DNA of 64,000 nt, taken from Xenophilus sp. Marseille-Q4582. Its GTDB lineage: Bacteria; Pseudomonadota; Gammaproteobacteria; Burkholderiales; Burkholderiaceae_C. Where the stretch lies: the NCBI RefSeq assembly GCF_916700565.1, contig NZ_CAKAKO010000009.1:1-64000 (forward strand), written 5' to 3'. Positions 25,320 through 34,143 of this stretch are shown here, in pieces (within the stretch, counting starts at the first letter, position 1; the number at the start of each line of letters is the position of its first letter). Made by a program: the position numbers and the translations under genes. The notes under the pieces were generated by a model, which was not told where the DNA came from, did not search any database, and saw nothing but the letters and a program-made list of their open reading frames with translations.

Positions 25320-28100
25320 ATGGCGGCCGCCTTCCGCATCGGCATCGACCTGGGCACGACCCACACCGTGCTGGCCTTCGCGCCGCTCAGTGCGGACGGC
25401 ATCCAGGTCTTTCCCATCCCGCAGAGCATCGCGGCCGGCGAAGTGGCGCCGCGGCCGCTGCTGCCCTCGCTGCGCTTCCATGCGGCCGAGGGCGCGCTGG
25501 CGGCGGCCGATCTTCCTTTGCCCTGGCCGTCCGACGAGCCGGCCATCCTCGGCGCCTTCGCGCGCGAGCTGGGCCAGCAAACGCCGGGGCGCCTGGTCGC
25601 CAGCGCCAAGAGCTGGCTGTCGCACCCTGCGGTCGACCGCACAGCCGCCATCCTGCCCTGGGGTGCGCCGGACGAGGTGCCCAAGGTCTCACCGCTCGAG
25701 GCCAGCGCGAGCTACCTGCGCCACCTGCGCCAGGCCTGGGACCAGGCCCATCCCGAGGCGCCGCTGGCCGCGCAGCCCACCGTGCTCACGGTGCCTGCCT
25801 CATTCGACGACGGCGCGCGCGAGCTCACGCTGCAGGCCGCGCGTCTGGCCGGCCTGGGGCCGGTCCACCTGATCGAGGAGCCCCAGGCCGCGTTCTACGA
25901 CTGGGTCCATGCCCACCGCGCCGACCTGGCACAGCAGCTGGCCGGGACGCGCCGCCTGCTCGTGGTCGACGTGGGCGGCGGCACCACCGACCTCACGCTG
26001 ATCGAGGTGACGCTGGACGCCCGAGGCCAGCCGCAGCTGGCCCGCACGGGCGTGGGCGACCACCTGGTGCTGGGCGGCGACAACATGGACCTCGCGCTGG
26101 CGCGCTGGATCGAGCCGCGGCTGTCCGGCGGCCAGCCGGGCCAGCGCTTGAGCGCCATCCAGCTGGCCCAGCTCACGCAGCGCTGCCGCAGCGCCAAGGA
26201 GCGCCTGCTGGCGCCCGACGGGCCGGTGGAGACCACGGTCACGCTGCAGGGCAGCGGCAGCCGGCTGATCGGCGGCGCGCGCTCGGCCCTGCTGTCGCGC
26301 GCCGATGTGGACCGCCTGCTGGTCGAAGGCTTCTTCCCGCAGGTGGCGGCCGACGCGCAAGTGCAGCGCACGCGCGGGGCGCTGGTCGAGTTCGGCCTGC
26401 CCTATGCCAGCGACGCCGCCATCACGCGCCACATCGCCGCCTTCCTGCAGCGCCAGGGCGGCGCCCTGCCCGACACCGTGCTGCTCAACGGCGGCGTGTT
26501 CCACGCCCAGGTATTGCGCGAGCGCCTGCTGGCCACGCTGCGCAGCTGGCAGCCCGCCGGTGCCACGCCGATCCGCCTGCTCGACGCACCGCAGCTGGAC
26601 GCCGCCGTCGCGCGCGGCGCGGTCGCCTATGCCATGGCCCGCGCCGGCAGCGCGCCGCGCATCCGCAGTGGCGCCGCGCGCGCCTACTACCTGGCGCTCG
26701 AAGACGGCCAGGGCGTCTGCGTGTTGCCGCACGGCACGCCCGAGGGCGAGACCGTGCGGCTCACGGCCCAGCGCTTCAGCCTGCGCCTGGGCCGGCCGGT
26801 GCGCTTCAACCTCGCGACCAGCGCCGTCGACCGGCGCCACCGTGCCGGTGACCTTGCCAGGCTGGACGAAGACGGCGCGCAAGGCGGCTTCCAGCGCCTG
26901 CCGCCCATCACCACGGTGCTGCAGCCGCGCGAGGGCGCGGCGGGCGATGTGCAGGTGCACCTGGAAGCGCAGGTCACCGAAGTGGGCACGCTGCAAGTGC
27001 ATTGCGTGCAGACCCGGGAGCCCTGCGCTTCCCATCCCCAGCCGCCCCAGCGATGGAAGCTGGAATTCCAGTTGCGCGCGGCCGGAGCCGGCGAGGACGT
27101 GGGCGACGCGCCCGCCACGGCGCACCCACGCCTGCCGCAGGCGCTGGCGGCCATCGACCGCGTGTACGGCGGCCGCAAGCAGGACGTGGACGCCAAGGAG
27201 GTGCGCCAGCTGCGCGCCACGCTGGAGCGCCTGCTGGGCGACCGCGCCCGCTGGGACGCGCCGCTGCTGCGCGCCCTTTTCGACGCCCTGCTGCAAGGCG
27301 CGCGCCGGCGCCGCCGCTCGCTGCCGCATGAGCGCACCTGGTTCAACCTGGCGGGCTGGACGCTGCGCCCGGGCTACGGCGACCCGCTGGACGGCTGGCG
27401 CATGGCGCAGATGTGGGAACTGTTCGGCCCCGGCATCGCGCACAGCCACGACGCGCAGCAATGGTCGGAATGGTGGACGCTCTGGCGCCGCATCGCGGGC
27501 GGGCTCGACGCCCAGGCGCAGGAGATGGTCTACGAGGTCATCGCCTACTACCTGCAGCCCGCAGGCGGCACCGACGTCGAAAAGCCCGAGGGCCCGCCCA
27601 TGCAGGCGCTGGACGCGTTGCTGCGCATGGCCGCCAGCTTCGAGCGCATAGGCACCGCGCACAAGACCCAGTTCGGCGGCTGGCTGCTGCAGCGGCTGGA
27701 GGCTGCGGGCCGGCCGCCTGGCAAGGCAGGCTCCACCGCCGAACTCTGGTGGGCGCTGGGCCGCCTGGGCGCGCGGCAGCCGCTTTACGCGAGCGCGCAC
27801 CACGCGGTGCCGGCCCTTGTCGCCGAGGCCTGGCTGGCGCGCATCGCCACCGATCACCCGGACTGGCCCCGCCATGAGCCTGCCGCCTTCGCCGTGGCCC
27901 AGATCGCGCGCGCCACTGGCGACCGCGCGCGCGACCTGCCGCAGGCCCTGCGCCAGCAGATCGCCCGCCAGCTGGAAGCCGCGCGCGCAGCGCCGAGCTG
28001 GGTCGCCATGGTGCGCGAAGTGCGCATGCTGGACGAAGCCGACCAGCGCCGCGTGTTCGGCGATGCGCTGCCGCCGGGGCTGGTGCTGCTGTGGGATTGA
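25320..28100 (+). CDS. Noncanonical Hsp70 with large C-terminal extension (DUF3731 type)
   Basis: A 926-residue protein. Residues about 1-590 form an Hsp70-like ATPase with RIGIDLGTTHTVLAF, VVDVGGGTTDLTL and LLNGGVFHAQVL, parallel to its neighbour. Residues about 600-926 are an extra, mainly helical region (IDRVYGGRKQDVDAKEVRQL, RTWFNLAGWTLRPGYGDPLD, MWELFGPGI) matching what is called DUF3731 in such proteins. I chose the ATG at 25320; a TTG at 25287 is in frame but overlaps the previous gene and lacks a spaced ribosome site. No GrpE gene is near. Confidence 0.87.
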   Translation: MAAAFRIGIDLGTTHTVLAFAPLSADGIQVFPIPQSIAAGEVAPRPLLPSLRFHAAEGALAAADLPLPWPSDEPAILGAFARELGQQTPGRLVASAKSWLSHPAVDRTAAILPWGAPDEVPKVSPLEASASYLRHLRQAWDQAHPEAPLAAQPTVLTVPASFDDGARELTLQAARLAGLGPVHLIEEPQAAFYDWVHAHRADLAQQLAGTRRLLVVDVGGGTTDLTLIEVTLDARGQPQLARTGVGDHLVLGGDNMDLALARWIEPRLSGGQPGQRLSAIQLAQLTQRCRSAKERLLAPDGPVETTVTLQGSGSRLIGGARSALLSRADVDRLLVEGFFPQVAADAQVQRTRGALVEFGLPYASDAAITRHIAAFLQRQGGALPDTVLLNGGVFHAQVLRERLLATLRSWQPAGATPIRLLDAPQLDAAVARGAVAYAMARAGSAPRIRSGAARAYYLALEDGQGVCVLPHGTPEGETVRLTAQRFSLRLGRPVRFNLATSAVDRRHRAGDLARLDEDGAQGGFQRLPPITTVLQPREGAAGDVQVHLEAQVTEVGTLQVHCVQTREPCASHPQPPQRWKLEFQLRAAGAGEDVGDAPATAHPRLPQALAAIDRVYGGRKQDVDAKEVRQLRATLERLLGDRARWDAPLLRALFDALLQGARRRRRSLPHERTWFNLAGWTLRPGYGDPLDGWRMAQMWELFGPGIAHSHDAQQWSEWWTLWRRIAGGLDAQAQEMVYEVIAYYLQPAGGTDVEKPEGPPMQALDALLRMAASFERIGTAHKTQFGGWLLQRLEAAGRPPGKAGSTAELWWALGRLGARQPLYASAHHAVPALVAEAWLARIATDHPDWPRHEPAAFAVAQIARATGDRARDLPQALRQQIARQLEAARAAPSWVAMVREVRMLDEADQRRVFGDALPPGLVLLWD

Positions 28101-28129
28101 GCGGCCGGGCCGGCTCGCACGGGCGGTCT

Positions 28130-29527
28130 TCAGGCGCGCTCGCGCAGCGTCTCCAACTGCTGCGCATGCGCCCGGCAGGCGGCACGGAAGGCTTCGCTGA
28201 TGCGCGCATCGCTGGCCGCCTCGCGCCAGAAGGCCAGCGCGGCCGTGCAGGCCTCCAGCCAGGCGACGCGCTGCGCGGGCAGCGGCAGGCTGAACTCCGG
28301 GGCGCGCGTGGGCACTTCGCCGCCGGGCAGCGGCGCGTGGCGCATGGGCAGCATGTCGTAGACGGGAGCGAGCCGAAGCGCGCCCTGCCCGTCGGGCATG
28401 AAGGCGAGATTGCCCGCATGCATGTCGGTGTTGGCGATGAGGCGGCCGAACCACCACAGGCGTTGCACGGCCGCCTGCTGCGCCGCATCCAGCAGGCCCA
28501 GGTCGCCGAGGCGGGCGGCCACCTGCGGCCAGTCGGCGCGCAGGCTGCCCACGAACGCGGCATCGATCACGTCCAGCGCCGCCAGCGGGCTGCGGCCCGC
28601 CTCGCCGTGCCGGTCGAAGCGCTCCACCTCGAGGAAGGTGCGCCCTTCGCCTTGCAGCACGCGGCTGCGCGCGCCCCGCAGGCCCGGCAGCCGCGCCACC
28701 TGCTGCAGCGCCAGGTGCTCGCACACCAGCAGGTCGGACCAGCGGCGCACTGTGGCCGACGGCTCCTGGCCGGAGAACTTGACGATGACATGGGGCGTGG
28801 CCGCATCGGCCAGCACGCGCCGGGCCGTGAATTTCGGGAACTCGCCTGCGGCGCTGGAGCCCGGCACGCCGCTGGCCACGGCCTGGGCCGCCTGCGCCGC
28901 GTAATGCGCGATCACGCCGGACTCGGGCACCGGCTCCGTACCCGGCACGTTCCCCGCGCGTTCGGCCAGCCACTGGGTGCAGGCGCCGTCGCCCACGATC
29001 AGGTCGCCGCTGAGGTCGGCACCCGCCTGGCTCATGGCGAACAGCGCGTCTTCATCGCTCCATTGGCCCGGGTCGAGGGGCACCTGCAGCCGCTGGTGTT
29101 CGGCCCGCGCGAACTGCCGCCCCATGTAGCCCTGCGGGCGCATCTGGTGCAGCGGATAGGGCAAGCCGGGCCACCAGCCGTCGCGCGCCTCTTCGGGCAC
29201 CGGCCAGGCCGTCGCCGACAGGTCCATCCAGCAGCCCTCGGGGCGCACCAGCGTGAGCATGCCGACGAGGTGCAGCCGGCCTTCCGGATCGACGGCGTGA
29301 ACGGGCTGCCGGGCCGGCCCGCCGCGCAAGGGCCGCGCCAATGCGTAGCGCGTGCGGCGCGCCTTGCCCGCCGTCAGCAGTTCGTCGGCGGGCAGCCGGG
29401 CCAGCAGGCGCTGCACGGTCGGCACGCTGACGCCGAGCGCGGCCGCCAGCTCGGGCGTGCTGGCGGCCGCCTGCCGCGCCAGTTGCTGGCGCAGGGCTTC
29501 GGGGCTCGAAATGGCAGCGGCAGGCAT
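28130..29527 (-). CDS. HipA-like Ser/Thr kinase with built-in DNA-binding domain (HipH/YjjJ type)
   Basis: A 465-residue protein. Residues about 10-65 form a winged helix (TPELAAALGVSVPTVQRLLARL) followed by a HipA-like kinase: G-loop-like GEFPKF (228-233), ATP Lys in HVIVKFSG (K250), catalytic N-T-D-x-H (D368) and metal Asp in PVYDMLP (D391). HipA kinases phosphorylate glutamyl-tRNA synthetase and cause growth arrest; E. coli YjjJ/HipH has this same fused DNA-binding layout and lacks a separate antitoxin. No hipB-like gene is adjacent here. All kinase residues are present, so it is probably active. Confidence 0.85.
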   Translation of the reverse strand: MPAAAISSPEALRQQLARQAAASTPELAAALGVSVPTVQRLLARLPADELLTAGKARRTRYALARPLRGGPARQPVHAVDPEGRLHLVGMLTLVRPEGCWMDLSATAWPVPEEARDGWWPGLPYPLHQMRPQGYMGRQFARAEHQRLQVPLDPGQWSDEDALFAMSQAGADLSGDLIVGDGACTQWLAERAGNVPGTEPVPESGVIAHYAAQAAQAVASGVPGSSAAGEFPKFTARRVLADAATPHVIVKFSGQEPSATVRRWSDLLVCEHLALQQVARLPGLRGARSRVLQGEGRTFLEVERFDRHGEAGRSPLAALDVIDAAFVGSLRADWPQVAARLGDLGLLDAAQQAAVQRLWWFGRLIANTDMHAGNLAFMPDGQGALRLAPVYDMLPMRHAPLPGGEVPTRAPEFSLPLPAQRVAWLEACTAALAFWREAASDARISEAFRAACRAHAQQLETLRERA

Positions 29528-29535
29528 TGATCTGA

Positions 29536-29571
29536 AGAGATTATTGATTCGATTCTAATCAATAAATCTCT
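29536..29571. promoter_or_regulatory. AT-rich 36-bp dyad upstream of the HipA-like kinase gene
   Basis: ATTGATT (29543-29549) and AATCAAT (29557-29563) are exact inverted copies separated by 7 bases; outside them AGAGATT and AAATCTCT extend the symmetry with one extra base. The dyad ends 9 bases before the kinase start codon, in a region strikingly AT-rich for this genome. It is well placed to be an autoregulatory operator for the kinase's own winged-helix domain. Confidence 0.6.
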
Positions 29572-29617
29572 TTCAAATCATATGCATAGACAAATCACGC
29601 GGCCTGATGTGATGGGA

Positions 29618-31996
29618 TTATTTGCGCAATCCCTGCAGCTTGGCGAAGGCATTGGCCATCTGGCCTGCGGGCTGCGGCGAATTGTCCCGGCGCGAACCGT
29701 GGCTCTGCGGGCTGCGGCCCGCGCCTTCGAAGCGGTTCTCGCGGGGCCCGTCGCGCCGCGCGGGCGACGCATCCAGCCGCATCGACAGACCGATGCGCTT
29801 GCGGGCCACGTCCACTTCCATCACCTTGACCTTCACGATGTCGCCGGTCTTGACGATCTCGCGCGCATCGTTGACGAACTTGTGGGCCAGCTGGCTCACG
29901 TGGACCAGGCCGTCCTGGTGCACGCCCAGGTCCACGAAGGCGCCGAACTGGGCCACGTTGCTCACGGTGCCCTCGAGGATCATGCCTTCCTTGAGGTCGG
30001 CGATGTCCTCCACGCCCTCGTTGAAGCGCGCCACTTTGAAGTCCGGGCGCGGGTCGCGGCCGGGCTTCTCGAGTTCGCCCAGGATGTCCTTGACGGTGAT
30101 GACGCCGAATTTCTCGTTGGCGAAGAGTTCGGGCTTCAGCGTCTTGAGCATCTCGGCGCGGCCCATCAGCTCGGCCACGGGCTTGCCGGTCTTTTCGATG
30201 ATCTTCTCGACCACCGGGTAGGTCTCGGGGTGCACACCCGTCATGTCCAGCGGGTCGGCACCGCCGCGGATGCGCAGGAAGCCCGCGCTCTGCTCGAAGG
30301 CCTTGGGCCCGAAGCCCGTGACTTCCATCAGCTGCTTGCGGGTGGCGAAGGCGCCATTCGCCTCGCGCCAGCGCACCACGGCCTTGGCCACGCTGGGCGT
30401 GAGGCCCGACACGCGCGACAGCAGCGGCACGCTGGCGGTGTTGAGGTCCACGCCCACGGCGTTCACGCAGTCCTCGACCACGGCGCCCAGGGTGCGCGCG
30501 AGTTCGCTCTGGTTCACGTCATGCTGGTACTGCCCCACGCCGATGCTCTTGGGGTCGATCTTCACCAGTTCGGCCAGCGGGTCCTGCAGCCGCCGCGCGA
30601 TGCTGGCGGCGCCGCGCAGGCTCACGTCCACGTCGGGCATTTCCTGGCTCGCATATTCGCTGGCCGAGTAGACCGAGGCGCCCGCCTCGCTCACCACCAC
30701 CTTCTCGACCTTCATCTCGGGCGCACCGGCCTGGGCCGCCATCCTGGCCAGCAGCTTGATCAGGTCGCCGGCCAGCTTGTCGGTCTCGCGGCTGGCGGTG
30801 CCGTTGCCGATGGCGATCAGGTTCACGCCGTGCTTGGCGCACAGCTTGCCCAGGGTGTGCAGCGAGCCTTCCCAGTCCTTGCGCGGCTCGTGCGGGAAGA
30901 CGGTGGCGGTGTCGACCAGCTTGCCGGTGGCATCGACCACGGCCACCTTCACGCCGGTGCGAATGCCCGGGTCCAGCCCCATCACCACGCGCGGGCCGGC
31001 CGGCGCGGCCAGCAGCAGGTCGCGCAGGTTGTCGGCGAAGACCTTGATCGCCACCTTCTCGGCCTCCTCGCGCAGCCGCGTGAACAGGTCGCGCTCGCTC
31101 GACAGGCTGAGCTTCACGCGCCAGGTCCAGGCGATGCACTTGCGGATCAGGTCGTCGGCCTTGCGGCCCGCGTGGCTCCAGCCCAGGTGCAGCGCGATGC
31201 GGCCTTCGGCCACGGTGGGCTTGCCCGGTTCGGGCTCCACCGGCAGCACCAGCTTGGCATCGAGGATCTCCAGCTGCCGTCCGCGGAACACGGCCAGCGC
31301 GCGGTGCGAAGGCACGCGGCCGATCGGTTCGTCGTAGTCGAAGTAGTCGCGGAACTTGGCGACGTCGGGGTTGTTCTCGTCCTTGCCGGCCACCAGCGAG
31401 GACTTGAGCAGGCCCTCGGCCCACAGCCATTCGCGCAGCGACTGCACCAGCGCCGGGTCTTCGGCCCAGCGCTCGGAAAGGATGTCGCGCACGCCGTCGA
31501 GCACGGCCGGCACGGTCGAGAAATCCGGGCCCGGCTTGCCGTCATCGAGCGTGGTCGCGGGCTTGAGGAAGGCCTGCGCTTCGACGGCCGGGTCCAGCGT
31601 CGGGTCGGCCAGCAGCTTGTCGGCCAGCGGCTCGATGCCGAATTCCTTCGCGATCTGGCCCTTGGTGCGGCGCTTCTGCTTGAAAGGCAGATAGATGTCT
31701 TCCAGTTCCTGCTTGGTTGGCGCGGTGGCGATGGCGATGCGCAGCGCGTCCGTGAGCTTGCCCTGCTCGTCGATGGCCTTGGCCACCGCCACGCGGCGCT
31801 CCTCCAGTTCGCGCAGGTAGGTCAGCCGCACTTCCAGCTCGCGCAACTGCGCGTCGTCCAGCCCGCCCGTGGCCTCCTTGCGGTAGCGGGCGATGAAGGG
31901 CACCGTGGCACCTCCATCCAGCAAGTCGGTCGCGGCCTGGACCTGGTGCTCGCCCACCTTCAGCTCGGTGGCGATCTGGCGAATGATCTTCTGCAT
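29618..31996 (-). CDS. tex: RNA-binding transcriptional accessory protein Tex
   Basis: A 792-residue cytoplasmic nucleic-acid-binding protein. Order: N-terminal helical Tex domain (about 1-190, with FIARYRKE near 34), YqgF-like domain (GLDPGIRTGVKVAVVD near 330), helix-hairpin-helix domains (about 480-560) and a C-terminal S1 RNA-binding domain (EGMILEGTVSNVAQFGAF near 640-655). A basic Arg/Gly-rich tail follows. The start at 31996 gives the normal N-terminus. Tex affects transcription of virulence and housekeeping genes in several bacteria. Confidence 0.96.
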   Translation of the reverse strand: MQKIIRQIATELKVGEHQVQAATDLLDGGATVPFIARYRKEATGGLDDAQLRELEVRLTYLRELEERRVAVAKAIDEQGKLTDALRIAIATAPTKQELEDIYLPFKQKRRTKGQIAKEFGIEPLADKLLADPTLDPAVEAQAFLKPATTLDDGKPGPDFSTVPAVLDGVRDILSERWAEDPALVQSLREWLWAEGLLKSSLVAGKDENNPDVAKFRDYFDYDEPIGRVPSHRALAVFRGRQLEILDAKLVLPVEPEPGKPTVAEGRIALHLGWSHAGRKADDLIRKCIAWTWRVKLSLSSERDLFTRLREEAEKVAIKVFADNLRDLLLAAPAGPRVVMGLDPGIRTGVKVAVVDATGKLVDTATVFPHEPRKDWEGSLHTLGKLCAKHGVNLIAIGNGTASRETDKLAGDLIKLLARMAAQAGAPEMKVEKVVVSEAGASVYSASEYASQEMPDVDVSLRGAASIARRLQDPLAELVKIDPKSIGVGQYQHDVNQSELARTLGAVVEDCVNAVGVDLNTASVPLLSRVSGLTPSVAKAVVRWREANGAFATRKQLMEVTGFGPKAFEQSAGFLRIRGGADPLDMTGVHPETYPVVEKIIEKTGKPVAELMGRAEMLKTLKPELFANEKFGVITVKDILGELEKPGRDPRPDFKVARFNEGVEDIADLKEGMILEGTVSNVAQFGAFVDLGVHQDGLVHVSQLAHKFVNDAREIVKTGDIVKVKVMEVDVARKRIGLSMRLDASPARRDGPRENRFEGAGRSPQSHGSRRDNSPQPAGQMANAFAKLQGLRK

Positions 31997-32050
31997 CGTC
32001 GAACGGTCTACCCTGGGGAAAAGCGCGGAAGTTTGCCATAGGGCCCCGGG

Positions 32051-32263
32051 GTGTCCGGGTGCCGCCGCCCTGTCCCGCGGACTTCGCCCGACGGCAGCTT
32101 CAACGTGCTGTGGATGCAGCAGCTGGCCCATGTGGACGCAGGCGGGCCGCTCCCGACCGTGGGAGCGCCCGTGGCGGCGCACCCGCTGCAGCGCGAGCCC
32201 TCGCCGCTGTTCGACCTGCTGCCGCCCTTCTGGCAGCGGCGCGTGACGCCCGTGGGCCGCTGA
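32051..32263 (+). CDS. Doubtful 70-residue ORF between tex and the J-protein gene
   Basis: The 311-base gap between divergent-from-tex sequence and the J-protein stop holds a GTG-initiated frame of 70 codons. Its middle and end (SFNVLWMQQLAHVDAGGPLP, LFDLLPPFWQRR) look more protein-like than random G+C-rich frames, but there is no ribosome site and no recognised family. It may be the 3' remnant of a lost gene. I see nothing else in this gap. Confidence 0.25.
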   Translation: MSGCRRPVPRTSPDGSFNVLWMQQLAHVDAGGPLPTVGAPVAAHPLQREPSPLFDLLPPFWQRRVTPVGR

Positions 32264-32307
32264 GCGGCCGCAAGGCGCTGCGTGTGCGCCGGCGCCTCGC
32301 GCACCGC

Positions 32308-33441
32308 TCAGGCGGGGGCGGGCTTGCGGCGCCCCGGGGCCCAGGCGGCCACCCGGCGCTGCCACTCCTGCAGCGCGGGCGGCGCGTCGGCCGCCAGGCT
32401 GGCGCTCAGCTGCTGCAGCCAGGCGTTCTGGGCATCGCTCATGGCGGCGGGAAAGACCGGCCGCAGCAGCACCACCTGATCGGGCCGCGCCGCCTGGGCC
32501 CCGCGCCTGGGCGGAAAACCCTGGCCCGGCAGGACGTACTGCAACCGGTCACGGCGCAGGCCCAGCGGCTGCAGGCCGGCCAGCGTGGGCACCTGCACGT
32601 CCTGCTGCGCCAGCCAGGCGAAGCCGTCGACCGGCACTTCGCAGCGCAGCGTGCCATCGGCATCGACCACGAAGAAAGGATGCGCCAGCCATTGCACCGT
32701 CACCTCCAGGTCGGCGGGCGGCGCCTGGCGCCCGGCCTGGCGGCTGGGCACATGCAGCCGGTCGCCCGGCCGCACGCCGGCCGGAATCCGCACCTTCACC
32801 TCGTAGTGGCGCGACACGGTGCCCTGCCCCTGGCAGGCACTGCACACGTGGCGCACCTGGCCGCTGCCTTCGCAGGTTTCGCAGGCTTGCGCGGCGCCGG
32901 GCCAGCCGAAGAAATGGGCGCGCTGCTCGCCGCTGCCGCGGCAGGCGGCGCAGCGCAAGGTGGGGCCGGTCTGGCCCACGCCCTCGCAAGGCGCGCAGTC
33001 CTGCCGCGTCTTGCCGCGCAACACCTTCACGCAACCCGCGGCCGCTTCCTCGAGCGTGAGCTTCACGCGGCGCAGGAGGGGCTTGCGCGGCGGCGCGGCG
33101 CCTGCCGTGTCCGCCGTGCCCGCCTCGGGCGATGCGCCGGGCGGATCGGCCGCCGGCGCATCGGCGGCCCGCGCCGGTGGTGGCCCGGGCGGGGCCTCGG
33201 GTGCGTGCGCAAAGTCGGTCGGCTCTTCGTACGGCGACCAGCCCACGGGGTTGCGGAAGCCCGCCGCGCGGATGGCGTCGAAGGCGCGGTTGATGCGCTG
33301 CATGCGCGTCACGGCCTCGGCGCTGGGGTTGCGGTCCGGGTGCCATTGCGAGGCCAGGCGCCGCCAGGCGGCCTTGATCTCGCGCTCGCTGGCCGGCTCG
33401 GCCAGCCCCAGTTCGTCGAATGCGGTCGACTTCGCGTACAC
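32308..33441 (-). CDS. DnaJ-like protein with zinc-finger domain
   Basis: A 377-residue class A-like J-protein. J domain at about 5-65 with HPD in SQWHPDRNPS. A Pro/Ala linker (about 78-120) replaces the usual Gly/Phe region. The zinc domain (about 150-215) has four CxxCxGxG-type repeats: CAPCEGVG, CAACRGSG, CETCEGSG, CSACQGQG. A C-terminal client-binding domain follows. It starts with GTG at 33441. It lacks neighbouring dnaK/grpE, so it is probably a second J-protein, possibly serving one of the Hsp70 variants 5 kb away (inference). Confidence 0.87.
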   Translation of the reverse strand: MYAKSTAFDELGLAEPASEREIKAAWRRLASQWHPDRNPSAEAVTRMQRINRAFDAIRAAGFRNPVGWSPYEEPTDFAHAPEAPPGPPPARAADAPAADPPGASPEAGTADTAGAAPPRKPLLRRVKLTLEEAAAGCVKVLRGKTRQDCAPCEGVGQTGPTLRCAACRGSGEQRAHFFGWPGAAQACETCEGSGQVRHVCSACQGQGTVSRHYEVKVRIPAGVRPGDRLHVPSRQAGRQAPPADLEVTVQWLAHPFFVVDADGTLRCEVPVDGFAWLAQQDVQVPTLAGLQPLGLRRDRLQYVLPGQGFPPRRGAQAARPDQVVLLRPVFPAAMSDAQNAWLQQLSASLAADAPPALQEWQRRVAAWAPGRRKPAPA

Positions 33442-33501
33442 CTCAACTCCCTGAATGGAATGCCCGGAGCGCCCCAGCCGCCCCGCCTGTGCCGCGCCGG
33501 G

Positions 33502-34143
33502 TCAGCCCTCGCAACGCAGCACGGCCCCGCCCTGCAGCGCGGTGATCTGCCGCGCGAGCGCCTCCGCCACGCGGGCCGTGAGCCGCTGCGCGCCCTGGGC
33601 CACGGCGTCGATGCCGCCGCTCACGGCTTCCTGGCCCGCCCAGGCGCAGCCGCCCGCGTCCGTGCCATCGGGTCGGCGCAGCCGCCATTGCAGGCGGGTG
33701 TCGACCTGCGCGTCCTCCACCGCCTCAAAGGCCTGCACCTGCACGCCGATGCGCCACACGGCCTGGCCCGGCGTGCGGCCGCCGCGCGTCACGTCGGCGG
33801 CCCCCAGCCGCGCGGCCACGCCGCTGCCCAGCGCGTCGCGCAATTCCTGCTCGAACGAGGAGGCCCAGCGGTGCTGCTCCAGCACCCGCACCTCGGCCGC
33901 CCCCGCGCTGCGCAGCACCATCTGCGGCCGCGCCAGGCGTTCGGGCACGCCGACGGGCGCCACCTCGATGGCGAGCGGCGCATGCGCGGCCGCGGCGGCG
34001 GCAGGCAGGCCGTGCGGCGACGGAGCCAGCGTGTAATAGCGGTCGGGCACGCTGGCGCACCCCGCCAGCAGCAGGGCGGCTGCCCAGGCAGCGCCCGTGG
34101 CCAGGCGCCCTGCGGGCGTCCAGGCTTCAGCAAAACGTCTCAT
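33502..34143 (-). CDS. pqiC: Intermembrane transport lipoprotein PqiC
   Basis: A 213-residue outer-membrane lipoprotein: signal with lipobox LLAGC, then VPDRYYTLAP, the start of the ABC-type transport auxiliary component fold (YmbA/PqiC). A Trp-Arg-rich central strand and a C-terminal helix follow. In the Pqi system PqiC sits at the outer membrane as the end-point of the PqiB bridge. Its ATG overlaps the pqiB stop by 4 bases. Confidence 0.87.
   Translation of the reverse strand: MRRFAEAWTPAGRLATGAAWAAALLLAGCASVPDRYYTLAPSPHGLPAAAAAAHAPLAIEVAPVGVPERLARPQMVLRSAGAAEVRVLEQHRWASSFEQELRDALGSGVAARLGAADVTRGGRTPGQAVWRIGVQVQAFEAVEDAQVDTRLQWRLRRPDGTDAGGCAWAGQEAVSGGIDAVAQGAQRLTARVAEALARQITALQGGAVLRCEG

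Noticed and set aside
25800-28973. 1057-codon open frame on the minus strand
   Set aside because: It is antisense to the second Hsp70 gene and then overlaps the HipA-like gene in another frame. No family motif; codon-pattern artefact.
29582-32041. 819-codon open frame on the plus strand
   Set aside because: Complete antisense shadow of tex; its composition (His, Leu, Val, Gly-rich without motifs) mirrors the tex codons.
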